Shown: one piece after another, positions 1 to 12,212 of the stretch
Layout: each line of letters opens with the position of its first letter
How positions within the stretch are numbered: the stretch's first letter is position 1
NCBI RefSeq assembly: GCF_000002865.3
Contig: NW_001865053.1
Coordinates: 411,949-475,948 of the forward strand
Direction of reading: 5' to 3'
Origin: Monosiga brevicollis MX1
Taxonomy: Eukaryota; Opisthokonta; Choanoflagellata; Craspedida; Salpingoecidae
Length of the DNA stretch: 64,000 nt
Translations under genes and position numbers: made by a program
The notes under the pieces: generated by a model
Told to the model about the DNA's origin: nothing
Seen by the model: only the letters and a program-made list of their open reading frames with translations
Database searches by the model: none

Positions 1-1879
1 CGTCTCTGGAACGATGCTTGTTGAGGACGACAAGAGCAAGTACTATAGCGAGGAATATGGCCACGGCGATACCTGCGACCTGACGGGCGAGCCCCGCGTC
101 ACTGAGGTCCGCTTTGTGTGCAACCCAGAACAGACACACGTGTTTCTGGAGCTATCCGAAACAACCACTTGCCGGTGCGTACCTGCTTGGCCCTTGGCCC
201 TTTGTATTCCACTCGTGTTGAGGCCTCAATAACACCTAACGCCTCCATGACTACTAGGTACCAAGCTCTGATTGCGACGTCGCATCTCTGCGATCACGCT
301 GGTACGTCACTTTGCCTATCTCCTGCCCAATGTATCCTCATCTCGACAAAAATTTGAAAACGTGACGGCAGCTCACGCACGCCGTGGCTGATCCTTCGAC
401 TGTGTTAGACTTTGTTGAGCTCGAGGCACCCGTTTCCCCGATTCATTGCGTGCCCGAGTGCGTACTTCTGCTGCACCCCACTCCGCACACTTTGCCCAAG
501 TCTAGTGGCTCAGCTCGTGGCGCAAGCTCTCATGTTCACCATACTCTTCCACCCTTGCGCCAGGCCGGACTCTCCAGAGCAACCTGTGGCGCTGCAACAC
601 ATGATGGCACAAGAGCAATCGTACCGCGAGGTCGGTCCAGAACTCCGCCACTTAATTTAAGCATGTGGTAGTGCACTCAACGCGGTGATGTGCTTGCATT
701 TTGGCGGCATAGGAGGCCATGCTGCGCGTGAGCCAAGAGCGAGAGGCTGCAATGCGACAACATCAACATCTGCGCCGTGCTGCACTTGCAGCTGCTGCGG
801 CAAGTGCTGAAGAAGAAGAAGAAGAGGAAGATCATGGTGATGGCGAGGAAAGCCGTGAGGCTTCAGGTCGCCGCCCACAGTTGCCATCCTCCGAGGAGTC
901 GCCATTCAAGCGTCGCGCCTCCTCGCGCCGCAAGCCGTCGGAGGAGGCAAGCGAATCAAACCGCCCACCCTCTAGCAAGCCCTACGACCCTAATTTGATG
1001 AAAAAGCTAGTCCGGGGAAGTAGCTGCTATCATGGTACGTCCATACACGCTAGTGGTTTCACCATGCATGCTGTAAATAAAGCTCCAGACAGCAACACTG
1101 TGCTTGGAGGTCTGCACCCTCACCTCTGGTTGTGGGTCACCAATGGGCTTAGGAGGTGGCAGTGGCTGGTGGCGCTTTGAATTTTGTCCCTTGCGCCATG
1201 TCCGCCAATACCACGCTCATCAGGATGGGCGCAAAGACTACATCGTTCTGGGGACGTGGGATGAGCGGGGTCATGTGTTGGAATGGAATGACCGCCAGCC
1301 CACTACCAGCAAACGGCGCATGTTCACCCACTATTACATGGACGGCGACATCTGCGAGCTCACAAATAGCCCACGTCGGGTGCGTCCTGCCCTGGCCTGC
1401 GTGCCTTGCCCCTCGCGTGTAGTGTATACGTTTCAGAGCAATTGCTCACGGCTTCATGACATCAGGTGGATATTCGATTCGTCTGCTCTGCGACAATGGA
1501 CAAGGGATCAGTGGTGCTGGCACTGGAAGAGCGCAAGACTTGTGAGGTAGGCAAATGCACACGACCAACCCCAAGAACACACACACATATACACATACGC
1601 CCGCACCACACCCCCGTGCGCTCCTTGGCGCACCTGTGGTCTACTGCAACGCACCTGCACGCACACGTCAAGGCACACAAAAAGCTCGTGCATGCCCGCA
1701 CCGATGACAATATACAAACACGCGCGCGCATACAAAGGCACGCTTCCGGAACGCTCATGATGATCATGCTCGCCTGATATTTTGGGTTCCAGTACTTGCT
1801 GACAGTGCGATCTGAGGCCGTTTGTGAGATGATGCCGTTGCTGGATGAGCACGACATTCCACGCTTGCCGGCCCATTGA
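1..1879 (+). CDS. ERLEC1: Erlectin (ERLEC1/XTP3-B), two MRH domains, 5' partial
   Basis: Lectin of the ER lumen that binds trimmed N-glycans and presents misfolded glycoproteins to the HRD1 ubiquitin ligase (ERAD); role from the family. Two mannose-6-phosphate-receptor-homology repeats are visible. The first reads YGHGDTCDLTGEPR...VRFVC, then YQALIATSHLCDH after an intron at 175-258. The second reads SGWWRFEFC...YYMDGDICELTNSPRR, then VRSEAVCEMM...DIPRLPAH. Exons I trust are 1-174, 259-about 302, 719-1034, 1153-1379, 1466-1546 and 1793-1879; the part between 400 and 719 is less certain. An acidic, Ser/Arg-rich low-complexity linker lies at 800-980. The start lies left of the window. Two MRH repeats fit erlectin better than OS-9, which has one. 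Confidence 0.87.
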
Positions 1880-1892
1880 AAGGCCGCTCGTT

Positions 1893-3273
1893 TCAGGTAG
1901 GATAATCAAAGTCGCCTGGAATGCCAAAGTTCTTATCAAAGACTGATGGCTCAATGTTGAACTTCTTTTGGCACCAACTGCGTAGATTGAAAATGTTATC
2001 TGCCGAACAACATGTGCCCAAAAAAAAAAAAAAAGAGCGTGTCAGGGAGGATGATGTGATGACCGAACTCTTCTTTGGTCACTTGCCACACAGTCAATAG
2101 AATTTCTAATTGCGTCTTTCCATCCATGGGATCGAGCTGAAACAGCCCAGACACATGTTGTACTCGATGCCAAAATATTAATTTTCATGGTCACGCACCT
2201 GTCCAACGTTCGCACGCTTGCATGGCTACCTTGGTTTTGTCCTCTGCGGGTGGACACGCAGAAATGGGGGCGAAGAACGAAAGATCAATGAGGCACCACA
2301 CGCCTTTGTCTGAGTCAAATCAATAGCAAAGAGCAGCCAGGCTACACACCGCGATCCTTGAGAAGCTCGGGATCACAGTCTCGGAAGGATTGCAGCTCAG
2401 TGTCGATGTTGACCAGAGTGGCCTTGGCATCTTCAATCTCCTTCATGATTTTTGCACGCTTCTCCTACACACTCAAGACCCAAGTCGTGGTCATGCAGGC
2501 TTGCTCTACCCATGCCACGCGTGCTCGCCAAAAAGCCAGAGGAGCGCTACGCCCTGCGCACGCTGCTTACAGTTGGTTCGCGACCAACGCGGGCAGCCTC
2601 GAGTCCCTCTTTGGCGGCAGCTTCGCGCCGGTGTAGCTCTTGGATCTTCTTGTTGTAGTCGTCTTTTTTGTTACCACGCTACCCAAGTCAGTGTCAGGGT
2701 GAAGATGATGAGAGGAGAACGAGCGTGGAGAACAGGCTGTGAGCCACAAGAGACGACGATGATTGCGCCAAGAGCGGCAGCGTCACGCACGATTGCGGCC
2801 CCTTCACTTGGAAAAGCCCAGTAGTAGTTGGAGGTGCCAATCTTCTCGACGTGAACCATGTTATCGTCGACCAGGCTTTGCAGCACATCCTTGATTGCCA
2901 TGGAGGCTAGAAAAGCCGGCCAAATGGTGTCAGCCATTGCGGAGGACAGCGCACGAGCCGCGCTCGATGCATAAGACTTACTGATGCCTTTCTCCTTGGC
3001 ACAAATCTTCTCCACCTCCTTGAGTTGCCAAACATCCTCCTACGACAATCAGACGGGGCGCGAGGTGGTCGTCACGGTCCGCGCGACACTTCAAGCAGCT
3101 GTGGCTCAAGCTGCGCAGAAAATGTACCGTCTCATAGAAAAACTCCATCATGCGCTTGCGCTTTTCTTCAGCAGACAAGCCCTTGCGACCCTGCAAGTGT
3201 AGATACGAGTGTGAGTCACCCAATACGCCAACCCCAAGAAAACCATCAACCGTTCCCCGTCAGTACTCACCAT
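1893..3273 (-). CDS. MND1: Meiotic nuclear division protein 1 (MND1)
   Basis: MND1 pairs with HOP2 and helps DMC1/RAD51 strand invasion in meiotic recombination (family knowledge). Eight exons close in frame: 3273-3271, 3190-3128, 3039-2982, 2906-2791, 2678-2571, 2464-2350, 2243-2199, 1999-1893, giving 204 residues, close to the usual 205. Diagnostic stretches are [21 protein letters not shown] at the N-terminus, [27 protein letters not shown] in the winged-helix region, a central coiled coil ([20 protein letters not shown]), RDCDPELL, and the C-terminal [12 protein letters not shown]. Exon 1 carries only the ATG before a GTGAGT donor. The stop lies 13 bp from the stop of erlectin on the other strand. 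Its presence suggests a meiotic toolkit. Confidence 0.93.
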
Positions 3274-3494
3274 GGCGCCGGCGAAGAGGAGGCAAGACTG
3301 TACACAATTATCTCTCTCGATGCGTGCGCCACTGAGAAACGAAGGCCAGAAATACACCAATCTATGACTTTTTTTGCCTATGGCACCGAGCTGCATTCAC
3401 CAATGGCACTCCGAGCACGTAGATGACTCGACTTTCAATCAGACGACATCAAAGCCAACTGCGCAGCTCGGACGTCAAACAAAAAATGCGCGCG

Positions 3495-3529
<35 letters not shown>

Positions 3530-3805
3530 AAACGGTCGAAAACGGAATGAAACGGCCATCGACGAAATGTGAATGTCAGCTAAAATTCGTGCTTATAATT
3601 CGCGCCAATTTTCAAACTCGATACGTTCACAAGGTCGCAGGCGGACGCTCGAGTCGAGTTTGGTTTTTCTTTTTTGCTTCTGTTTTTTTCGCTGCTTCGT
3701 TTGCGACGCGTGGTCCCGAGTTTCAACCCTCTTGCTGGATACGTCGAGAGAGGCACGAGCTATCAAGGCTTGCAACTGCCTTTGTGCCGTTCTAGCTAGA
3801 AGAAA
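3274..3805. promoter_or_regulatory. Divergent promoter region, MND1 / coiled-coil gene
   Basis: The 532 bp between two divergent starts hold a CT dinucleotide tract at about 3498-3527 and T-rich sequence at 3660-3700. I see no ORF that looks coding and no clear TATA box. The CT tract reads as pyrimidine on the strand of the rightward gene. Confidence 0.45.
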
Positions 3806-5577
3806 ATGGATCAGATTCGTGGCCTTGCCTCGCGGACGCGTCAGATTCTGGATGAACTAGACGTTCGTGTGACCGTCCTGCGTGCCATTTGGCGCTGTTG
3901 AGCACCCTCTCGCGTCCGTAAAGATCTCGCTGCCTCGCACCATACCTTGACTTGCTCGTGTCCACCCTGTTCCTCTTGCGCCTGCTCCACGCGGTGTAGA
4001 CGTACAATCTTCCTGAGCCGCACGGCATCAGAACGCAACTTGATGGCCCTCCAAGTGCTCCTGTTGGCTCGCGTTCCACAACGCGTACGGCTCCTCTCTC
4101 GTTGGGCATGGTGGATTTGCTCGCCACCGTTCAGACTGTGGGTATCCTGGCCGGCATGCTTGACCCTCTACGCTCGAGATCAGCTCATGGTGGGGTTCTT
4201 GATCCTATCGACAGGATATGGCCGCAATGCGCGAATCAATTCAAACTCTGCAACGAGACATGCTTGCCAAGGATGAAATCATTGCTGACTTGCGCGGTAT
4301 GCACAGTGGCTCGAGTCTGGATACTACATTGGGCACAATGCACTTCTTCGCACATCAGCTCCTGTCCGATGACCACCATAGCCTGTGTGCGCTCAATTCC
4401 TGTGTGGGTACACCTTAGATGAGATGGGGGTGTTGCACAAGCGCTTGCGAGAGCGAGGCGTAGACCTCTCGACAGAGCGCAAGTTTGCCCAGGCAAGCCC
4501 GCTCCTCCTTGGTCTTCCCCCTCGCCGCGTCTGCATGGGTGAGATGACCCTTGCTTCTATTTTTTTCTTTACAGCTGGGCATGACCCTGGACAACCGTCT
4601 GGTCCGATTGGAGCGTTCCCAGCGCCATGAGAGTCAAGTTGCTGAGCAGACCGTGGGGTCGCAGCAAGCTCTGGACAATATCCGCTACGAGCTTACGAGT
4701 CTCCGACAGGTTGGAGTCTGCTGTGGGTGCCCAACTGACATGGCTCAACAGCTGAAGGGCATCCATGATATCCCCACGCCCCGCGCCGCCTCACATGCCG
4801 CGGTTTGCCTCGCGTCCTTGTACCTGTGCTTGTCCCTCTCTAGTCGGTTCAACGTGACGTGGGTCACTTGACCCAGGAGACGACTCAGCTACAAGGCCTG
4901 GTGACTCGCCTGCAGATGGAACTCAACACTGCTACCACCGGCCTGCTTGAACAGCGCCATCGCTTGGATAAGATGCAGCGTGAGGTTGGTACACCTGGAT
5001 CCGTGTTGTGCAACTTGATCCTGTGTGCGCTCTCGCGCTGTGCGAATCAGATTCACGTGTGTCGTTGCATTGCTGCTGTGTAGGCAGATGTGCGCCGACC
5101 TGATGACCACGCTGCGGCCCACGAGCTTCAGACCCTTCGTGCCGAGGTAGAGGCTCTGCGGTACGTTGTATCGGGGCGCGTGTTCTCGTGCGGGCGTGTG
5201 TGTCGTGTGACCCTGACACTGTCTCTTGCAGGCGAACATGTGGATCGGCTGCTAATATGCCGCGAGCCTCCTCGGCATCCATGCCGGCTCACGAGGACGT
5301 GGATGCCCGCTCGTGGCAGCGACCTTTGCATCACACGAGCTATTCCCGATCTGCAAAGGACCTTCATGCTAGTCAGGCTGCACCACATGACATGAGTTTG
5401 TTTGCAGGTTTGTATCTTTTAGACTTGGCGCTGTAATGTTCCGTCGCGTATGTTCACTTTCGCGCGCGTGGTGCAGGCATGTCGGACCATGACACGAGCT
5501 TGCCTCCATTGGACGCTGAAGACTTTGATGAACGCTTGGACCTGCTCCTTGGCAACTATCCAACAGACTTGGATTGA
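3806..5577 (+). CDS. Coiled-coil protein, unknown family
   Basis: Nine exons close in frame to 326 residues: 3806-3862, 4000-4137, 4215-4296, 4419-4492, 4575-4709, 4844-4984, 5084-5160, 5232-5407, 5477-5577. The N-terminus (MDQIRGLASRTRQILDELD) is helical, followed by a Pro/Ser/Thr-rich stretch. From about residue 66 to 240 comes a long coiled coil with heptad-like Leu spacing (MAAMRESIQTLQRDMLAKDE, GLVTRLQMELNTATTGLLEQ, ELQTLRAEVEALR). The C-terminal 80 residues are polar and end in an acidic tail (LDAEDFDERLDLLLGNYPTDLD). The fourth intron appears to use a GC donor (4493). A polyadenylation motif follows at 5707. I do not recognise the family; a centrosomal, golgin-like or tethering role is possible but not supported by any motif. 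Confidence 0.75.
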
Positions 5578-6123
5578 GCCGCACGGTTACTACGCGTTCC
5601 TTCGAACAACTCGGCAGCACGTAACTGCCTGCTGCAGGGCATGATCTTTTGAATTCACATTTCTTCATTGTATTGAAGTCAACGTGGGATGAGATGTTCT
5701 CATTTCAATAAAACAAAACCGTTTATCTTCTTATCCACGGCTAATAAGCATCTTGTGCCCCTTGCAAGTTAGGAAACAAACACAGCCAGGATCATATGTG
5801 CAGTAGTGAGTCGAGAGGATAGTAACCCGAACCAGGTGCACGGAATGTTCGCCGGGAACAAGCTCGGCCCGGCATGACAGTACATGCCCAAACATAACCA
5901 AAATAAAAATCAGCAAAAAATTATGCAAAATCAAGAGAAAATTAACCACAAACTCGCGAAAAATGACAGCTCCAATTATTTTGACAACACGCTCCCCACC
6001 TGGCAGTAACAGCCTCACAAGAGGAAGGAGGGTCACATGCTGTACATTTGCGGTCATGTCCATTTTCGATTAATTTTCACCTCTGCATGAACGAGTCTCA
6101 CGAGATGTCTATCAAGACAGTCT
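5578..6123. other. Convergent intergenic region with AATAAA
   Basis: Between two converging stops. AATAAA at 5707-5712 is a likely poly(A) signal for the coiled-coil gene. An AT-rich stretch at 5890-5990 could serve the 3' end of VPS53 on the other strand. A 110-codon minus-strand ORF at 5731-6063 has no recognisable features and is probably chance. Confidence 0.5.
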
Positions 6124-9100
6124 TCAAGTGTGGGAGCCAGAACCCTTGATTGGAAAGCGCTTCATGAAAGACTCGAGACCACGTAGATTGAGGTTACGGC
6201 TCTTGCCCTTGGCGGGCTTGGACCTAAGAAGGAGCGAAACGCAGTTACAAGCCAGTCAGCCACCGACACATGGCACAAGAAAAGACATCCACAAAAGAAT
6301 CAGATGCGGAAGCACTGGAAGACATACTTCTCCTGTTGGGCTGCAGACGCAGACCCGGTGCCCATGTGCTCTCGGAAGGCAGCCAGCAAGGCCTGCTGTT
6401 CAGACTTCTTGACCCCTGTACGCCAAAACAAACAAACGAACAGACAAGCAAACAAAAAAGCATTCATGTGAGACGCGCGCACATACAAGAGCGGCTCCAT
6501 TCAAGCAGAACAAACCTCGCATGTCAAGGACCCGCTGGAAGCCCGGTACACCCTCATCGGTGCCAATCAGCTACGGAGACGCAAAGATGCCAACACAAGA
6601 CCACCGAGACACGCGTCAAATGAGTCAGCGCACAAGCGCAAGCAGGCGTCAGCCGATCGAGCAGTCACTCATACCTTGACATAGTCCTGCACAAACATGT
6701 CTGGCAGATCGATCGGGGCCAGCACCATCTACAAACAAAAGCAGCAAAATGAACAGGGTGGCAGGCACGGACAATCAAGCAGGTGTACCCCAACCCGGCA
6801 TGGTCGACCACAGCACACCTTCAAGGTCAGCTCTGCTTTGGTTAATTGCTCATTGACATGTTTTAAATAGTGTGCCGGCGGCCGCCGTGCAGTCGCAGAC
6901 CCAATCGCCGGCAGCTCCAGCAACACCATCTTAAGCTGGAGGGGCAACGACGTTGGTCAAGGCGGCGCGCAGACGAGCACAGCAAGCACCCGCTGCAAAC
7001 ATACCGACTGCATATCCAGCAGGAGCTGTTCAGCGCCCACTGTAGAAATATTTTTGCACCTACACCACGGCACCAGTACACGGTGAAAGCGTGCACACGA
7101 CATTTATTATCGGTTGTCCATCGGGACGACCACGTACTTGCGCAAGGCAGCAACGATGCGCGGCCCAAAGCTGTTCACAAATTTTAGACAAAAATTGACA
7201 AAGTACTTCCGGTTGTGGCCCTGCTCAAAAAAACAAAAACAAAACAAAAAGGGGTGAAAGTCTCGGATCAGACTCGGGGCGAGGCGACATACTAGTGACA
7301 GCATCGCAATGCGCGGCATCAACAAGCGGGCCATACCAGATACGTGCGCACCAACGGCACCGTAGCCGCAACGTGTTTGCCAATCTGCGACACAAATGGA
7401 GAAGTATCGCCAACCTAACGCACCGCCGAGACCCAAAATGAAGCACGATCCGCAACGCAAACAACCTGAAAAGATTCAAACAAAGGCCACCACGAACGGA
7501 CCTCCTCGACGGCGTCCCAGCGAGTCTTGCTCATGACTGAAAGCGCAGCATCGCAGTGCGACTCAAGTGTGCGTACGAGTACTTGAGAGCAAGTGCCAAT
7601 CAGCTCATAAAAGGCGTCCTGCTCCTCCTTGAGATCCAACTACCCGCGATGATTGTGCAATGCCCCAGACAGAACCAGCGAGTCATGAGCATGTGGATAG
7701 CCGTTTGGTGGTCTACACCCTGGTGCAGGCCACATCCACACAACACGGAATCAAGACAAGCGAGTACACAGCTGCGCTGGGCACACCTTCTCCTTGAATG
7801 GCTCATCCAGCTTCTCTTCGAGTTTCTCCTCGAGCTGGCGCGTGGTATCCTGGCAGTAGTCAGCCGTGTTGAGTAGACTACAAACCAAGTAGATCTCCTG
7901 CTTGGAAAGTCGAAGCTGCAATCAGACGAGCACAAAAGTGCGTGTTCAAAAACCAGAATGAGCTAGCCATGGTCAAAAGCACAGAGCCAGGGCAAATGCG
8001 CACACACCTCCGCTTCCTTGAGTAGAAGTTGAGCCAAACTGCTGGCCTTGGGCATGTTGGCCTTGAGAATTTGCTCCGTGTAAGAACTAGTGCAAGGTCG
8101 GCACAAACGACGACGTTAAATCCAGAACGAATGAGATCAGGTGTTGCAAACAGTCAAGTATTACGGGGGCGGCAATTGGCATGGGAGGCCATCACACGCG
8201 TGCTGTCACACGCGTACCCAAGCACGCGCTTGAAAACGGCGTAGAGCTCAAAGAGCGGCTGGCCAGTTGAGAGCGACGAGCATTGAACCATGCTGTTTCG
8301 GAAAAAGACAAACATGTCACCACTTGATGGAAGCACCTGTGCGAGGCACGAGAGGCAAGCATAGCCATGAACCGTTCCGAGTCTTAGCCTAATGAATCTG
8401 GCCGCACGGATCCACGCCCCAAACGGATTGCCCTGCCAGATTGACCATATCAAATCGTGACCAGTACCTTTGCGCCTTCATCGTGACTGCCGTCGTCGTC
8501 TGGAAACATCAGGGCAGACTTGAAGTCACGGGCAAACTGGTCCAGCATCTGGTTGAGATTCTCTTCCTGAGCCGAGACATAAATGTCAAGACATTCACTG
8601 AACACGTGGGAGATCTTGTTCGAAAAGTCAAGTTTATCCTTTTTCCGGGAAGGCTTGTCACCACCGCGCTTGTCTCGCCTATTGGTCACGGATGGCGATA
8701 CGGCAGGGTTAGCAAGGGCTCGGATCTATCGTGCTGTAGTCAGGGCAACCAAAGGCAGCGATTCGCACCGTTGTTCGCGTTCCTGCTCACGTCGATGACG
8801 CAAGTAGCGTTGACGAATTTCATCAGCAGCAGAAGCAGGTTCCTAAGGGTTTGTGGTGCTTTCGTAAGAAGCAGCTGCGCCCATAGCCGAGCGCCGAAAG
8901 GCGCGAAAGTAGAGCCAGATGCCCATGCGAATTCAGAGAGAATCAAATCACGCCTTTCTTGCCTCAGCATCATCTGTGGTGCCAGGGGCATTGTCGTCAT
9001 CATCGCTGCTCTCATCGTCTTCTTGCTGCAAAGATAGGAGCGTGAGGTTAAAGTCATCAGCTTTCGACATCAAGAGCAACAATCACCCAGCGGAGCAGAG

Positions 9101-11328
9101 AGTTGGAGCGGGGAAATGACGCACGTCTTCGCGATAGCGAAATTTGGCGTTGAGCCACTGTTCAAAGTGTGAAGTCTTTTGGACGGCAAACAACAGGAGC
9201 TGTGCCGCAGACAGGCGTTTTGTCAGCTCACGGTGAGTGGCAGGGCCGGGTAAACGCAAGTAGCACACCTTCACATCTATTTGGTCGCGATGGTTGGTAA
9301 TTTGTTCGCGTAGCTGGCGCTCTGTCATCTCACAAAAGCGCAAGGCTAGACGTTGCGGCATGCGCCACTACAGCGAAGATTGGAGTTAGGTAAGAGCGCG
9401 CGTCGAGACAATAGTTGGGAACTCAAACCACGATGCGAGAGAATAGAACGGACCGAAGGTGGGAAAAGAGCGTGCGAGTGTTCGAGATAGGTAGCCACCA
9501 TGCGCTTGAACCAGGCGAAGCGGCGATCCACCTTGTCCAATGTAGCCTACAAAGCATCGCATCATCAACTCATCCCCTCTGATATGCTAGGTGCGGGGTT
9601 TGACCGGTTGAAACAAACCTGATCACCTGACACAGCAAAGGTCCGCGGATAATCGCGGAGGTGCATGTCGACAAACCATTCCAAGACGCCCTCGCGCAGG
9701 TCTTCGTCGAGGACGTCAAGGACCATGCAGGCGTGTTGTAGCTGTTCGGCACCATTGTCACGAGCAAAGGTAGGAAAAAGGTCAGGCTGTGGGATCACGA
9801 TCGGATGCACGGCTTGAAGTCATTGACGAAAGAGCAGACCTTCTCCTGCGAATACCCAGAAAAGTCTGGTTCAATGTGGTGATAGACGGTGCGAAATTCC
9901 ATGCGAATTTGTTGGCCCAAAATGCGTTTGATGCTTGCAATTCTAAAGTAGGGGGCGGGTGTCATGGTATGATGAGAATTGGAAACAGCCGTCAGTGCAA
10001 CGCGGCCACGGTCATGGCGGACGGCAAGGTCTCACTTGGAAGACAGTTCACGAATTTGTGGCACGTCTTTATGGCCCTCAAAGTGCTCAAGTACATTGAT
10101 GGTCTGCATGCGTTGGCGTCAACATTAGCCAAGACACAGCACAGCGGGGAGAGACACTGCCAAGGAAGAGGCTTACCGCTGCTAAAAGGTGTGCGGCTTC
10201 TTGGTAGAGGCCTTGTTCAGCCATGGTCTGAAGAGATTCGACGCCACCGACGAGCATGTGGAGGTGGTTGAGGGTAGTGATGGAGGCTGTCAGGTTCCGT
10301 TTGGCAACGTCCAATGACTTGATGCCCTTGGTAATTTCCTGTGAGTGGGGTTTAGGGGCAGGTTTTTTTTTTTTTCGGATGAATGGGGGTACCAGGCCGG
10401 CGCGGACAAGTGTATCCAGCGGATTCTGTACGAGCGAGCCTTGTGAGCCAAAAGAAGACGCTTTACGAAAGGTGAAATTTGCTATACCTGGACCATCTCC
10501 TCGGAGGCTCGCGCTTTGCTGCCAATGTTTTCGATTCGAGTCATGAGCTCGACCATGCCGCCTTGGGCCTGAAGCAAGAAACGGCCAGCACGCGGGAGGC
10601 GGAAGGAGTAACCGTGAGTGAGCAGACGAGAAAAAACACATTGACTGGTTTGGAGCTTGGAGGTGCGGCAGACAAACGCACGGTTTGCAATGCAAATTGT
10701 CCAGCACCACTATTGGACTGTTGGCGAATGCCTTGCTGAATGTCTTGATCCAGAACGCTGGGTTGGTTGGAAGGAGGGTGAGTCGAACACGTGCAACACG
10801 ACAAAGCAGGCTACTGGCGCTTGCATGTACCGTAGCTTTTTGCGCAGCGAAAAGACCGTCTCGTCCAGACTGGCCAAGCTCTGTGACAAGGGCGATGTCA
10901 TGAGGAGAATTATGAAGCTGGTGGTCGGAAAAAAAACTGAAATGCCTTGGCTAGCCGGAGAGGCGTGAGGCGGCGTACGTGTTCGGTAGGAAACAATTTG
11001 TTAATGTAGCCAACGGCATCGAATTCTGGAGCATCCAGAGGGTCGCTGCTATCAAAGATCTAGAAGCAGTGAGCAGGGGCGTCAGTGGCTGAATCAACTG
11101 GCACGAAGAAAGCAAGAGGCCACACTCGTCTCTTTGAACAAGCTCGAGCACGGCGGGTCCATGGCGCCAAGTGTTTGAACAGCAGAATCAAACCTCCTTC
11201 AAGGCATCTTCAACGGCAGGCTCGTAGCGCAGCACTTGGTCCAAGAAGGCGGTGAGGTCATCGTCGGCCTCTTGCCGCGCATCTGACCCAGCTGCGCCCG
11301 GCACAGCTTCCACCGCCAACTCGGCCAT
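6124..11328 (-). CDS. VPS53: VPS53, GARP/EARP tethering-complex subunit
   Basis: Subunit of the GARP and EARP tethers that dock endosome-derived vesicles at the trans-Golgi network or recycling endosomes (family knowledge). Read on the minus strand, family landmarks appear in order: [18 protein letters not shown], then [123 protein letters not shown], and [18 protein letters not shown]. The last exon ends [20 protein letters not shown]. The gene is split by many introns of about 80-130 bp; I did not fix every boundary. ATG chosen at 11328, 20 bp inside a region bounded upstream by a GA tract. All N- and C-terminal family blocks are present, so the gene looks complete. Confidence 0.92.
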
Positions 11329-11452
11329 CTTGACAAGTCTCGCCCAGTCGCAACAAGTCAACACAGCCACCCGTCTCACAACAAGTAGCTCGATACCACC
11401 CGTGTGAGATCTCCCCCACCAGTGCTCCCCCGCGCGACAGAGAGACAGCGAG

Positions 11453-11525
11453 CCAAGAGAGAGAGAGAGAGAGAGAGAGAATGAGAGAGAATGAGAGAGA
11501 ATGAGAGAGAATGAGAGAGAGAGAG
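11453..11525. repeat. GA microsatellite upstream of VPS53
   Basis: A GA dinucleotide run followed by an AATGAGAGAG register. It lies about 125 bp upstream of the VPS53 ATG, so it reads as a CT tract on the VPS53 coding strand. Confidence 0.85.
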
Positions 11526-11639
11526 CAAGAGCTTCTTCTTTTTTTGTTTTGGAGCGATTGTCAGCTTTAGAAAATTGGTGGATATTTTTTTTAATGTTCA
11601 GCTTTATATAAACTATTTTGAGGTATATGAACAAGTCGA

Positions 11640-11711
11640 AGCGATTTGGCGCAGAGGAAGCGCGCGAGGCCCATAACCTCGAGGTCGGTGGATCGAAACC
11701 ACCAATCGCTA
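11640..11711 (+). tRNA. Initiator tRNA-Met (CAT), copy 1
   Basis: A 72-nt cloverleaf without an intron: acceptor stem AGCGATT pairs with AATCGCT, D-arm GCGC/GCGC, anticodon stem CGAGG/CCTCG around the loop CCCATAA (anticodon CAT), T-stem GGTGG/CCACC around ATCGAAA, discriminator A. An A1:U72 pair, AUCGAAA T-loop and C33 are eukaryotic initiator hallmarks, so this is iMet and not elongator Met. A T-rich run (TTTCCTTTTT) follows as the RNA polymerase III terminator. Confidence 0.95.
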
Positions 11712-12002
11712 TCTTTCCTTTTTGCCCTTGGTCCTTCTCAGCTTGGACCGAGCTTCTTGTTTTTTTACCGGCGTCGCATGAGTTGTTGAGTCGATGGCAC
11801 CTGGGCATGAATCGAACCTTTCACGCTCGTATGTGAACAGGTCTCTTTTTTTTATTGTTGCGCTCTCTGCGAACGACCCATGCGCTGCACTGCCATCGCG
11901 ACTTGGAAAAAACAACAACAAAGAAAATACAGCTACATGTGCCATTTAGCTGACTTTATTTTCATTTATATTAATTATTAGTGGACTAGACGAACAAGTC
12001 GA
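11712..12002. other. Spacer between the two initiator tRNA genes
   Basis: About 290 bp without a gene. Both ends share short blocks with the tRNA flanks: GAACAAGTCGA just upstream of each tRNA and ATCTTTCCTTTTTG just downstream. The spacer itself is AT-rich near 11940-11985. Confidence 0.6.
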
Positions 12003-12074
12003 AGCGATTTGGCGCAGAGGAAGCGCGCGAGGCCCATAACCTCGAGGTCGGTGGATCGAAACCACCAATCGCTA
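12003..12074 (+). tRNA. Initiator tRNA-Met (CAT), copy 2
   Basis: Identical in all 72 positions to the copy at 11640-11711, with the same 11-nt 5' flank and the same 3' T-rich terminator block. The shared flanks point to tandem duplication of a unit of about 100 bp, with later divergence or insertion in the spacer. Confidence 0.95.
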
Positions 12075-12127
12075 TCTTTCCTTTTTGGCTTCACACTCCA
12101 CACACACTGGCCGTGATGCTTTTTTTT

Positions 12128-12128
<1 letters not shown>

Positions 12129-12212
<84 letters not shown>

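Noticed and set aside
5731-6063. 110-codon hydrophobic minus-strand ORF
   Set aside because: AT-rich 3' region of VPS53; codon use and composition look noncoding.
11795-11830. tRNA B-box-like sequence (GGTTCGATTC) on the minus strand between the two iMet genes
   Set aside because: No A box, no acceptor or anticodon stem can be built around it; chance match.
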